This document shows, piece by piece, positions 47,466 to 57,986 of a stretch of DNA of 64,000 nucleotides. Position 1 is the stretch's first letter. Each line of letters opens with the position of its first letter. Below the pieces are notes generated by a model, which did not search any database, was not told where the DNA came from, and saw only the letters and a program-made list of their open reading frames with translations. Source of the stretch: Sthenelais limicola (taxonomy: Eukaryota; Annelida; Polychaeta; Phyllodocida; Sigalionidae); NCBI GenBank assembly GCA_942159475.1, contig OW804095.1, positions 88,673,740-88,737,739 of the forward strand, given 5' to 3'. The translations under genes and the position numbers were made by a program.

Positions 47466-50400
47466 GTGAAACTTGCAGGGGGTATATGAATATTGTGTAA
47501 GATAGGTTGCTTGGTTACCATGTCAATAAGTCTAATCCAGGCCTCTGATTGGCTGATATTATAAAAGCTGATAACGTGGTTGATACTGGGGCTAGAAAGA
47601 TCATCTATAGTTCATTTTGAAGGTATTTTAAGAGTGAATGTAACATTTATAAAAAAATGTTATTTCATATATAATATGAAGTAAGCGAACATTGGTACAT
47701 TAATAATGTGTATAACTTGTTTAATAATTCTAATATATATTATATATATTACATATATTATATATATATGGCGACAGGCTTGGTACTGCTGGGCGCGCGA
47801 AACCAAGGTCAGATGACCAGCGGTCACTTCCGGTTGTCGTCCAGATATATTCCCATATAATAAATTATATAAACATCTCTCATCATGATAGCACTGATTA
47901 ATGTAGAGGTTGAAGAGATCTCCAGAACGAGCTTTTAGTGGTTCACGAATCATAGTTTGAATATAGAACTCAGTTGAATGGGAAGTCTCAACAATTCTGG
48001 TAGGTTTTTGTTGTTGTTAAATTGGAGTTTAAAACATGAAAACCAGAGTAAAGAATGAAGATAATAATAAGCAGGAGTTTCAGCTAACTACTGGTTTTCA
48101 GTTATTGTAATATTAGCCATGCCCCGAATATAAGCCCACCCCGAATATAATCCGGGTCAATTCACCATTTGAAATTAATATAAGCCGGGGCTTATACACG
48201 GGTATATATACGGTATTATATATAGAACTTTTTGTCGTTTTCAGCGGTTTTGAGTTCAAGTGTTCATAGAGCAAAAACTATTTGTCTGATTCTTTTCATT
48301 TTTACCTAACATGTTGCCACATATCTTGGAAAGATCTGGTTTTAATTGCATACTTCGGGTCAATTTATAAAGAAAGTTATTGAGGTTTGAATAACAGAAG
48401 TTGCCAACGTAATACCAACGTGATAAAAATTGATGTATACAAAATCGACAGAAATAATTCCTTCATGTTAATTCTTAGCATTGCAATGCCTTCCTATATT
48501 AGTTGTTATTGCACATATATAATATCAAATTCCTGCAAAAATTATTTATTTGACGTTTTAGTATTTTTCAAAAAGTCAAAAAAGTCCCAAAAAGTAGCAA
48601 TACCAACGTGTACACATTCAAGTGTCCTCCCTTTCACAGTTTTCACTTCTAAGGCAAGTATCTGTTATAGGAAAGTGCCAAACAATGCAAAACATATCCC
48701 AAGAATCTTTTTAAAAATCAAGTCAATAATAATCCAGTCATGTGGCAAAACATAATGTACACGTTGGTATCTTGTACACTTTGGTATCACTGTTCTAACC
48801 ATGAACCTTCATTAGGTCATCAATTCAAATCATGGAATTTATCTATTCCATTCTTTGAGACGGCCTCCGCACTGTGGTCACGTGATACAGGCAGCAATGA
48901 CGGCCGCCATCTTTCTTTGCTGACGCCAAGCTGCTAGCAACGCATACTGCCCATGTATATCAACCACACATTCTCAGGAACTTTTGTGAAGAATTGCGCT
49001 GCGTCTATTTTATTACATTATTGTACTCAAACTTGAATCTCACTTCAATTTGATATAATAATTTTCGTCCTGTATGCGATAAAATGTGACGGAATAAATA
49101 AATACAAATACAATAAAAGAGGCGTGGTCGGGGCGATTTACATTCAAAGTACCACTCTTAGTCAAAGTAGGCCTACCACTCAACATGTATACATATAAAT
49201 CATAATACCTGCGCAACTGGTAGAGGCTATATATATAATGTGTGAAAGCATCACCTAGTTACATAGGCCTAGAAATATCTCCCCGTCAAAAGCTATGTAA
49301 AATGAAATTGCGAATTGCCAACATGTGACAACAGTGTGTGAAATACATTTTTTCTTTACCCACACAGAAATTTACCCGCCCGTAAATTACCCCTCAATAA
49401 AAGAAGTTAAAGTGATTTCAATCACACAATTAAATTATGAAATGTCATCCTTTCTTTGTATCAAATCAAGATAGAGCTTTTGTTTTAAAGTTTAATAGAT
49501 TACATGTAACCTATTTTGATTTTAATATTTCAAGGCCTTGAATGCATAGTTGATGTTTCATGTTTAAACTTAGAACTGGCCGATTCTCTAAAAATATCCT
49601 TAAAATATAGGAACTAAAATGTATATTCATTCATATCAATTGCACCATTTAAAGAATATTTGTTCAAAAGATTTCAGGCTGTAGATAATAAATATATTTG
49701 ATGAGGTTTTCATAATCGTATCATCATGATATGACAAGGACATATCGAGTTTAATGGAGAATCTGAATTTGTCCAGCTCTTCTTGATAGACATGTTCTTT
49801 ATTAAAAAATCAGCATTAACTTTAAACATAAGCAAGAACACTTCCTAAAATCTGTCCGTCACTGCCCACGCACACATAGCAGACAGTGCATAACAAGCCT
49901 AGCAACACCTTTGTATTCACCCATGCGGGTGTTGCTACTGTCACAACCACAGCGCCAGCGAAAACATAAGAAAACGATAGAAAAAAATGAAATTGCAAGG
50001 AAATCAATAAGAAGCCCGGGATCGTGTTTTAGATGATCAGAGACACTTGCTGAAGGCTCGCTGCGTGAGAAGTAAGAAAGTCACCACCCGTTTCCAAAGC
50101 AAGCTCTCAATAAATTAGGAGCAGGTTAGCCACAAGGGCTCAATTTGTCTGCTGTTCCTTTGAAATATAGATTAGGCCGTTGCAAGTCGGAAAATCACGA
50201 GAATGAGTGGACTCAAGTGAGATTCAAACGAATTACACTCCTAACTAATTCGACCACTGGTGAGTGTTGGACAGATGTTTCCGAACGGATCGATCTAGCA
50301 TAATTATTTGAGATGGCTTAGTAGAACAGAAAATTGTGTCCTATCTTAATATCAAAGGATTACTGCTGGGGCTATTGGTGCACTGTTTGGTCTTTGGTTA

Positions 50401-51086
50401 TACACAAGCAGTGCACCGAATTGGAGGTTATTAATCATTTTAGACTATGCTTTAGGTTGTTATAGCCTCAGACGGTTCAAGGCAGTGACCAACGAGACAG
50501 TCTCGTTGCAGTGACTAAATCAAATATATACATGGGAAATTTCGCCTATAAAATTGTTCATCAACAATCATTCTAAAAAGCTCAATTTGTCTTTAATGAT
50601 ATTCAAAATACAATCCATATGACTAAAGATATGTTCAAAATCAACGCAATACCACATATAATATACTATAAATATATATATAATTTATATATAATATAAT
50701 ACTCCGATTTCCCTAATTTTTCAGCATAATCTAGTTGAATTGACTAATATAAAGGTGGTGAGCTGTCGAGTGTATGTGTGTACATATTTCCTGACGACTT
50801 TACCCATATAGGCTCAATGAAAGGTTATAACAATGAGAGTCTATTACTGGGTGTCCTATACAGCGATTATATTGTTGATAAATATTGATTAAATCAAACC
50901 GAAGAAAAGGCATTCAATGAATTAACAAGCAGAGACTTACGTCATATGTAGACTTCTCATGTATCAACATGTGCTAATATTTGTAGAAATGAAAATAAAT
51001 AAATCTTTACATTGACGCACATGCAGTCCATAAAACATGAGATAACAAAATCTGATTAGTGGAAATTATTGTGCTGGTAGTGTGTG
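47466..51086. other. Noncoding stretch with minor repeats
   Basis: No gene is supported in these 3.6 kb. TA-rich repeats lie at 47,730-47,770 and 50,665-50,702. A dispersed GAATATAAGCC repeat occupies 48,127-48,205. A hairpin with a perfect GGTGCACTG stem is at 50,377-50,417. The 122-codon frame at 48,387-48,755 shows no domain. Confidence 0.5.
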
Positions 51087-51457
51087 TACACCTCCTCCAG
51101 CACCTCCTCTATTGCCACCTCCAGTGCCTCCTCCAGTACCCCTTGCAATACCTCCTCCAGTACACCTTCCAGTGCCTCCTCCAGTACACCTTGCAGTACC
51201 TCCTCCAGTACCCCTTCAGTGTCCCCTCCAGTACCCCTCCAGTAGGTTACCTCCTCCAGTACCTCCTCCAGTACCCCTTACAGTACCTACTCTAGTACCC
51301 CCCTCCAGTACCTCCTCCAGCGCCTCATCCAGTACCCCTTACAGTACCCGATCCAGTACCCCCTCCAGTGCCTCCTCCCATACCCCCTCCAGTACTTTAT
51401 TTCCTCAAATACTTCCTCCTGTACCCCCCCCCCCCCCCCAGCACTCTTCAAGTACCT
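51087..51457. repeat. CCTCCAGTACC minisatellite
   Basis: Degenerate tandem CCTCCTCCAGTACC units ending in a poly-C run at 51,426-51,439. The motif is the reverse complement of the GGTACTGGAGGAG units at 15.5-16.2 kb. Proline/valine-rich translations are artefacts. Confidence 0.85.
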
Positions 51458-51646
51458 TATGTTAAGGTGTGCCTAAGATATCAGGATGAATAAGGATGAA
51501 TAATGGAAGGAACACAGACACACAACTGTTCTTCAAGAGAAGCGTAAACCAACTGATTTAATGCTCAAGTAACGTACAGAATGCTCTACTGGATCTGTGA
51601 GGGAATAAGGGAGCGTTGCCCTGTTATGTCATATCTCGAACATAGG

Positions 51647-51890
51647 GCCTGTTGTATAAATTGCGATGGCCGTTCGCAAATACTTCGTAGTGCGTTGCAT
51701 GTCCAATCTGCTTGTATAAGCTCAAGAAATCGTACGTCCTTCACAGCCATATCGTACTATCTTCATCGTAAGTGTGTTTTGGCTTGCATAAGAAAATCGG
51801 CTTTGTATCTTTTTCGCAAATATCAGTTAAAACCTGTGATCACCCTGAAGGGCTTCGTTTCTACTTCGCAGGAGATGTGAAGAGGAAAGA
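51647..51890. repeat. Dispersed repeat, uninterrupted copy
   Basis: The intact counterpart of 12,884-13,011 plus 14,228-14,330. It shows the sequence before LINE insertion (GGCTTGCATAAGAAAATCGG across the junction). Confidence 0.7.
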
Positions 51891-52345
51891 GGTAGAGATT
51901 TACAGAGGTGGAAAGGGGGGACGGGAAGAAGTAGTTGGAGTGGGAGAGAGGGTGATGGAGGGAGAAATCAGGGATCGTAGTAAATAACGAGTATATTTTG
52001 CTGTGAATGAGACAAAAAAACCATGGAAGTCATTTGCACTGAATGCTCCTTTTCAATTTTATTTTCAATGTAACCTTGTGTGAGAATTTACCATCTTTTA
52101 ATTTTTCCTGTGTTTGTACTCGTAAGTGTGGACGAGTGCACAGTGCACCAGCAATGGTACTCGTCACACTTTATTTCCTTCTTTCCCTCTCACTCTCTCC
52201 CTCCCTCTCTCCTCCCCCCTGCGACCTTCCCCGTCTACCTACTCCTACACCTCTCACCTCCCCCTCTTTTTTTCTCTCTCTCATATCTCTTTCCGACCCT
52301 CTTTTTTCTCTCTCCTTACTCCCTCCTCTTTCTCTGTGACCCCTA
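51887..52345. repeat. GA-rich then CT-rich low-complexity DNA
   Basis: A GA-rich tract at 51,887-51,985 and a CT-rich tract at 52,160-52,345 flank 170 bases of ordinary sequence. Overlapping serine/leucine-rich frames in three phases reflect composition. Confidence 0.7.
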
Positions 52346-52448
52346 CTCCTTATGCACATTTACATGATTACATTCGATTCAATATTTTATTTAATGATCT
52401 GCTAACATGCATTCTACAATGAATACAATTATGAATTATGTTTCAAAA

Positions 52449-52889
52449 GTAGAATATACGTTCTCCACCCCCACTTCAAGATGGCCGCCAAATCCAAGAT
52501 GGCGGCCATGGCGGCTGTGTCGGCGCCGCCAGGGGTCGGTGTTTGGGTTGGCTCCTGAATGGGGGCAGTGTTGGGGCTTGGGCAGCTACCCCCTGGGGCT
52601 GTTTGCTTGTTATGTAAGATGTGTACACTATGGAGAACACTACCGATTTTGTTTGTTAAGATGTGGTCACCAGGGGACTTAAGATGTGGCCACCAGGGGG
52701 AGTTGTTTAGGATGGCTACTGAGTGGGGGCATGTTTTGGGGGGAGGATTGGGGGGTATGTTAGGGTGGGTGTATGCTAATGATTTTAGACCAAGTGAGTA
52801 CCGCCCATATGGTTTTGAGTAGTATGGTTTTATATTGTGTAAGAGTCACTTACTGCTTATTGCTTGATCAATTAACAGCTATTATTAAA
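52449..52889. other. GC-rich segment, possible left edge of virus-like element
   Basis: Composition changes sharply here from AT- and CT-rich DNA to a GC-rich segment with AAGATGGCCGCC and AAGATGGCGGCCATGGCGGC (52,479-52,517), then two related AAGATGTGGYCACCAGGGG phrases (52,658 and 52,682). The coding region of the virus-like element starts just after. It could be part of a terminal inverted repeat or a 5' regulatory region. The other end is outside the window, so this is unproven. Confidence 0.3.
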
Positions 52890-53519
52890 ATGTTGAGACG
52901 TGCTTTTATTAAGCGTAAATTGAGGGAAGAGTTTATGAAGGCTCTTTGCTATCAGGAATTACAGCCTGATTTAAAAACGAGACATGTGATAGAAGAATTA
53001 ATACCAGGGATGATACAAAATGTTATTTCCCTGAAAGATGAATATGAACGCGCAATTTTGGAGCAGACTGAGCTAGGAGAGTTTATTTGGGTGCCAATGC
53101 CTGGACAAGAACCTGTAAAAGTTACAATTACGGATCGACCAGAACCAGGAGAAGGGGAATTAGTGGATATTATTTTACCAAAAAAGGAAGAAATGTTAGA
53201 GATACCGGCTAGCCCTGTATTTCACACACATCGTGTGCAACATCCATCCGATGAACCCCCTGCAATACTTATGGGACTGGATGGGAAGAAAAAGTACCAG
53301 TGTACTGTATGTAATAAAATATATGCATCCGGGGGAGGGTTTTACGATCACAGACAACGGAAACATCGCCCAACCCAAGCCTGTATGTCCAGAGATACAT
53401 TAAGAATGAATAGGAATTGCGCAAAAAAGTACCGCTGCCAGAAATGTGGGAAACACTACGCATTTCATAGTGGTTTATGCCGTCACAAGAAACAAGGGTG
53501 TCAGGTAAAATATACTTAA
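52890..53519 (+). CDS. Two-zinc-finger protein at the element's left side
   Basis: I place the start at the ATG at 52,890, giving 209 residues; the longer upstream frame has a hydrophobic, non-homologous lead-in. The N-terminal 60 residues are helical and charged. A proline/acidic linker follows (residues 68-128). The C-terminus has two zinc fingers: C138-C141-H154-H159 (C2H2, x2-x12-x4) and C183-C186-H199-C204 (C2HC, x2-x12-x4). A nuclear DNA- or RNA-binding regulator is the natural guess, but no family is recognised. The frame ends in CAGGTAAAAT, a possible splice donor, so the protein could extend through a downstream exon. It is on the same strand as the next four genes, and I infer that it belongs to the virus-like element. 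Confidence 0.6.
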   Translation: MLRRAFIKRKLREEFMKALCYQELQPDLKTRHVIEELIPGMIQNVISLKDEYERAILEQTELGEFIWVPMPGQEPVKVTITDRPEPGEGELVDIILPKKEEMLEIPASPVFHTHRVQHPSDEPPAILMGLDGKKKYQCTVCNKIYASGGGFYDHRQRKHRPTQACMSRDTLRMNRNCAKKYRCQKCGKHYAFHSGLCRHKKQGCQVKYT

Positions 53520-53810
53520 ACCTAAACCTATTCTATTCAACTTTTCCATTTCCCCCAATATCGTTTCGTTTAATGAAATTTAATTCTTTTAGGTCTTAAA
53601 TCGTTTTGACACATTGTTATGACTTAGACCGTCGCCCCTCGCCAAGGAAACGCCGGGACCCTAGTAGGACCTTATCGATAAGTCCTTAGTCAGCAAAGAT
53701 TAAACAATGGGCGCGCATCGACCCCATTAAGTAAAAGTTGACATATATCCCAAAATAAAACGGGTCTTGTAGCTAAATATCAGTAAAAGTAATGATTTCA
53801 TTAACAGTAT
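53520..53810. other. Intergenic segment with a small palindrome
   Basis: No coding sequence. GGACCTTATCGATAAGTCC at 53,667-53,685 is an almost perfect palindrome. Confidence 0.4.
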
Positions 53811-53954
53811 CGGTGGCTGAAGTCGTAGGACGTGGAACTTCAGACCACCGTATACTGTTTTAACTTTATATAAAAAAAATGAATTGGTAACCAAGGATAA
53901 ACTTTGTGATTTTACCTTGTGTGAGTTCGAACCCCTAGCCATGGCAACGTTTTT
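53811..53954 (+). ncRNA. Possible Pol III transcript (A box, B box, T5)
   Basis: GTGGCTGAAGTCG at 53,813 fits an A box and GAGTTCGAACCCC at 53,923-53,935 is a strong B-box match. A run of five T residues at 53,950-53,954 would terminate Pol III. The first 36 bases form a hairpin (GGTGG-C-TGAAG with CTTCA-GA-CCACC). A normal tRNA cloverleaf does not fold, and the box spacing is long (about 110 bases). It may be a small RNA gene of the element, analogous in layout to other viral Pol III RNAs, or a decayed tRNA or SINE. Confidence 0.3.
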
Positions 53955-54858
53955 CTTTGACATATTCATCCCATATAAAAGCAGAACTTGTATAACCATT
54001 TTTTAAATTTAGTAAAACTTATTTTAAAACTTTACAACTTAGAATTACTTAAAACTTTACATTTTTTATATTGCAGGAATTAGTTATGCCCTAAAGCACT
54101 ACACGGATACATAAGTATATTTACAACAAGCTTGGTACATAAGTATGTAGGCGCGTGTGTACATATTTAAAAATACTGTACTGTACATATTTAAAAATAC
54201 TGTACTACACTGTTTTAGGAATAAAAAGTTAATAAAAAATTAGACAAACCGAATTAGAAAGTTTTTCGGACTTTGTAGTAGAATATATTTCAGACGTTGG
54301 AAATTATGCAATTAGTTTAAGACACATCCTGTCAAAGAAGAGACACCCTTTCTTACGCATATGGGTGTTACGCAATACTTTTTAGCACCTTAGCTTTACA
54401 GGAATTAACATGCCATGCATTTAGAACAGTGGCAGTTGGTTACCTTAACTGGATGAGACGGTTAATACCCCAGGTATCTTTAACTGATTTTAGAGTAAGC
54501 CAAAGGGTAATATATTCATTGATTAGTTGTTGTAAAATATTTATCACATAATCACACGTGCATTATACTGGTGCCCCCGAACCTCTTTTACATAAGACCA
54601 ACCGTTTAGTATGGCTTACATACTTGCCGCTTATTTTTCCACATCTGCTATATGTTTCCCAACGGCAAATGAGGCGCACCGTATATTTTTATATAGTCTT
54701 ACCGTTTACAATTTAATTTGACCGACATCGTTTTAATTTGATGGTTTACATACAACTTCCAATTAGAATGCAACCCTCCCACACCCCCCTTGACAATAAA
54801 TAGCCTGGGTTTTTCAATGCTATGTACCACTTGACACAAACTTTGCTATAATACCATA
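53955..54858. other. Intergenic region, probable upstream control region
   Basis: AT-rich with a direct repeat of CATATTTAAAAATACTGTACT (54,160-54,205; the shared unit is about 20 bases). TTTTTATATAG near 54,686 could be a TATA-like element. The next gene's ATG lies inside TATAATACCATAATGG (54,847-54,862), a phrase repeated twice near 59.3-59.7 kb. No coding region is supported. Confidence 0.4.
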
Positions 54859-55638
54859 ATGGCACGTTTTTTAGCATTTCTGGACAACTCAGATTTAGAT
54901 TATTACACCAAAGCTGATCATCAAGATATTCACTACTATTCAGCAATACCAAGCACGGGAATATGGCTAAGTATTCCTTCCATAGAGCTTAACATTTGCT
55001 TTACAGCAAAGGACTTTGATTTTATAACACCAGCAGCAGCTTTTGACTTTGCACAGCACTACAAGTATGTTATTGCTACAAAGGTTTGCAACGATACTAA
55101 AGGAGTTGTCATTCCACCAGACATCATTTTTCAGTATGACGGATTTGGGAGTGAGGAACCATTTGCCAAAGCATATTTTTACTTTACAAAAACTAAACTT
55201 AAATCAACCAAGACTGGATTCAGCAAAATAATGGCTCCTATTTTACCAGCTCTTAACCTTACGGGTACAGGGTGTAGCCATTCAAGATTTGCTGTTTTGT
55301 ATGGGCAGCGCACCGCGCAAAGTTCAGATATGTTTTTTGCCTATAGAGTTTTTGATGAGTGGCGTAATGAATTACTTAATGATGGGCATACGCATATACC
55401 TTGTTATTGTGGTTATAGTGTGTCTTTAAGTAATGCTAATTACTGGACAACATGTTTAAATGATAACTGTTGTTTGAAAAATAATGTTCCGTGTGTTACA
55501 CTAACTCAGTTTAATGGAACAGTACGTAATATCGGATTAAACGGGGGGTGTTTGCGCTGTGAGTGCTGTGAGCACTGTGCGGGAAATTATTTTTTAAATG
55601 TCCCATTAGTTAGTGAAGATTCTCACATATTTATGTAA
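54859..55638 (+). CDS. Cysteine-rich protein of unknown function
   Basis: An intact 259-residue frame with an ATG at 54,859. I do not recognise the family. Residues 1-175 are mixed alpha/beta in appearance and rich in aromatic residues (DFDFITPAAAFDFAQHYKY at 52-70). Residues 182-240 hold eleven cysteines in a compact pattern, including PCYCGY, NDNCCLKNN and CLRCECCEHC, consistent with a metal-binding or disulfide-stabilised module. There is no signal peptide and no membrane segment, so a nuclear or cytosolic metal-binding protein is more likely than a secreted one. It lies downstream of the zinc-finger gene and upstream of the spliced gene, all on the plus strand. The absence of frame damage argues for recent or selected sequence. 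Confidence 0.75.
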   Translation: MARFLAFLDNSDLDYYTKADHQDIHYYSAIPSTGIWLSIPSIELNICFTAKDFDFITPAAAFDFAQHYKYVIATKVCNDTKGVVIPPDIIFQYDGFGSEEPFAKAYFYFTKTKLKSTKTGFSKIMAPILPALNLTGTGCSHSRFAVLYGQRTAQSSDMFFAYRVFDEWRNELLNDGHTHIPCYCGYSVSLSNANYWTTCLNDNCCLKNNVPCVTLTQFNGTVRNIGLNGGCLRCECCEHCAGNYFLNVPLVSEDSHIFM

Positions 55639-55955
55639 CACTTTTTGCAAAAGTATAAAATAACCAGTAAACCCTGAGGGGCTGAGGGGGTATTAAACGG
55701 CTATGTACACGCTGTATATACAGTTGACATGACAGTACGGCAGCGCCTCATTAGACATCATTAGACATGTCATTAGACATGTCATGTAGGATTAGATACA
55801 TCTTCCAATCAGAAGGCAGTTGACTAAATAGGTACATGGGTACCTATACTTTAAAAGGTACACGGGTACATGGCTCATTATTACTTTTTACATTTTTGTA
55901 AAACACAGACAACACTTTATTACTATTGCACAGACAACCCACCTACACTGACAAC
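55639..55955. promoter_or_regulatory. Intergenic control region with inverted iteron copy
   Basis: Three partial tandem copies of CATTAGACATGT lie at 55,749-55,788. GGTACATGGGTACC at 55,831-55,844 and the variant GGTACACGGGTACATGG at 55,857 flank a TATA-like ACTTTAAAAGG (55,848-55,858). The GGTACATGGGTA box is the reverse complement of the TACCCATGTACC boxes at 59.2-59.7 kb. The next ATG is 98 bases downstream, so a promoter role for the spliced gene is reasonable. Confidence 0.5.
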
Positions 55956-56734
55956 ATGGCATCTAACGGATTTTTTACTTTATCGTGGTTTCCACAGCAT
56001 TTACTGACGGGGGTTGATGATTTGTCCGACCGCTGGACAGATTATTTGATCTGTATTAGAGAAATTAGAGGAGAATGTGAGGTTGTACATTCCACCTATA
56101 CAAATTTTTCAGCTCCTGAGCATAGGAGAGTGAGAGGGGCTGATTTTATAATTCCTCTCGAGAAACTATTTGGAGGGTTAACATTTATATCTCTTTTGAA
56201 AAAACACGGGGCGTCTGACAGCATTGTATTTAGTCAAATTAGAGGGAATATAGGGACCTACATGCTGATTACCCGTGAACAGTGGACCTCCATAAGAGAA
56301 AACGTGAGTAGACTGGAAGACATGCTTATTAACGATATCCCCCAAACGAATGAGCTAAACCTAATGGGGGTTAAAGTAAAGGTACTAGCACCAACCGAGA
56401 CATACCCCTATAAACGCATCAACCTTTCAAATGAAAGACCAGGAGACACGGATATAAAAGGAGGTGTTGATTTTCTGGCAAACATTATAAACACTGGAAA
56501 CGTGGTCGATGAGATACTCGGACTAAGTTTAAGGTAAGTTTAGGATTTAATACGAGTTGTATAAGTTGTATTTTACTGTATTTGCAAGTTGCACAGCTGC
56601 TGTATTTAATACGAGTTGTATTTTACTGTATTTACAAGTTGCACAGCTGCTCCTATTTAATAAGTTGCTTTATTTATATTTTCAGGCGTATAGCCAGGGA
56701 GAAAATTTCCTACAAGTACGAGCACCATTTGTAA
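55956..56734 (+). CDS. Two-exon protein of unknown function
   Basis: I choose the ATG at 55,956 (AACATGG context) rather than an upstream non-ATG opening. Exon 1 is 55,956-56,533. Its frame would stop at once after AAG, but AAGGTAAGTTT is an excellent donor and TTATATTTTCAGG at 56,673-56,686 an excellent acceptor. The 152-bp intron (56,534-56,685) joins in phase to exon 2 (56,686-56,734), predicting 208 residues with a basic last segment of 16 residues. The unspliced frame would give 193 residues. There is no signal peptide, membrane segment or recognised domain. The segment LFGGLTFISLLKKHG (71-85) is the most hydrophobic part. The intron contains a tandem duplication built on TTTAATACGAGTTGTA and CAAGTTGCACAGCTGC. 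Function unknown. Confidence 0.65.
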
Positions 56735-57027
56735 TGAGCCAAATTTACATATGGAAATTACCATGTGTTTCCTTCCAACTTAGTTCTCCTGCCACGGCTT
56801 TACCACTCATTTTACTCGCAATCACCGGGCATTACAGACCAACTAGATAAGACTTGCCTTACGCCCCCTACACATATTTTTATCAGTTATACAATATCAC
56901 GTGGCCCGGCAACGCCTCCTGTTTTACAACTTCATGAGTACATTTGACGTGCAACACCAGTCGTATACCAGTGCAACACCTTATTTGACTTACTTTTTGG
57001 ACTTATTTGACTTATTGAGCCTTCAAA

Positions 57028-57846
57028 ATGCATATCTGGATTATTTCTTTCTTCCTTCTGAGCCCTATTATGGCATGGACATCGTGTGGAGTCTCCAACA
57101 AGTGTAGGTGTGACTTTGAGGAAAGGGCGGCTAGATGCACAGGGGAGAGGATCAAAATTATTCCCCGTTTTAAATTAATTACTCGGTTTAGAATAAATTC
57201 ACTGGCATTTGTTAAGACTGCAATTCCCTCATTTAACTCTTTTAAATTTTCTAACTGGCCTAATTTGCAAAAATTATTTATTATAGATACTGGATATATT
57301 GGGAACTGTATTGCCGAAAGAATCAAAATTATTAAACAAAGTGGAAATGTTTCAGTTATTATGGACTGTCCTTTCATTTCAACCCAAAATCCCATTTTAG
57401 TTACAACCCTAGAATCTATTACAACCCAAGAATCTATTACAACCCAAGAACCCATTTTAGTTACAACCCAAGAACCTATTTTAACTTTAAAACCTGTTAC
57501 TACTCAACCTACTTCGACTCAAAACCCTATTTCTACAAGTCTTGGTTATACTTCATTTTCTGAAAAATATACTTTTTCTGAACAATACACTTTATCAACA
57601 TTTGAAGATTATACTTTTCAAAATTATACCTTGCAGTCTAATACTTCTACAACCCCCCAGCCTTTATCTAACCCTATAAAACTAGCCGTAACATTAACTA
57701 TTGTCCTAATTTGTTTATTATTACTAATTGTAGTTATAATACTAAGGGTATACTATTATAAGAAAAAGAAACGACAGTCCAATGCTCCTTATAGGGTAAA
57801 CCTTATTTATCTTTCAACCGTTGAAGATATGAGTGAAGACTTTTAG
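57028..57846 (+). CDS. Type I membrane protein, LRR-like ectodomain, Thr/Ser stalk
   Basis: An intact 272-residue frame. Residues 1-16 form a signal peptide. C20, C26, C28 and C37 resemble an LRR N-terminal cap (C-x5-C-x-C-x8-C), followed by LRR-like strands (IKIIPRF, INSLAFV, LQKLFIIDTG) up to C94 and C114, which could form a C-terminal cap. Residues 116-212 are a Thr/Ser/Pro-rich stalk with tandem ITTQES / EPILVTTQ units and likely O-glycosylation. Residues 218-240 are one transmembrane helix, followed by YYYKKKKR and a 25-residue tail ending in acidic residues. It is therefore a small surface receptor or decoy. The next gene has the same plan. A captured host receptor fragment or a virion envelope/attachment protein are both possible; nothing in the sequence decides between them. 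Confidence 0.7.
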   Translation: MHIWIISFFLLSPIMAWTSCGVSNKCRCDFEERAARCTGERIKIIPRFKLITRFRINSLAFVKTAIPSFNSFKFSNWPNLQKLFIIDTGYIGNCIAERIKIIKQSGNVSVIMDCPFISTQNPILVTTLESITTQESITTQEPILVTTQEPILTLKPVTTQPTSTQNPISTSLGYTSFSEKYTFSEQYTLSTFEDYTFQNYTLQSNTSTTPQPLSNPIKLAVTLTIVLICLLLLIVVIILRVYYYKKKKRQSNAPYRVNLIYLSTVEDMSEDF

Positions 57847-57986
57847 CAAGTCTACATTTGGCTTGGTCGCTTGTCCTCTCCCCTTGCCAGTGTCCCCTTC
57901 CCAGTGTCCCCCTCGCTAGTGACACCACGCTAGTGTCCTCCTCCTCACAAGGCAGCTGATGTGCCCATCTTCAGAAAGTCACCGAG

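Noticed and set aside
48387..48755. 122-codon open frame
   Set aside because: No recognisable family, no signal for transcription, and AT-rich composition.
51082..51465. Proline/valine-rich frame of 127 codons
   Set aside because: Translation of the CCTCCAGTACC minisatellite.
52043..52422. Three overlapping serine/leucine-rich frames
   Set aside because: CT-rich low-complexity DNA open in all three phases.
52773..52889. N-terminal extension of the zinc-finger ORF
   Set aside because: The extension is hydrophobic and starts at a non-ATG codon or poor context; the ATG at 52,890 begins the charged helical region.
57012..57455. 147-codon minus-strand frame opposite the first membrane protein
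   Set aside because: Shadow of the real plus-strand gene; its repeats mirror the Thr-rich stalk codons.
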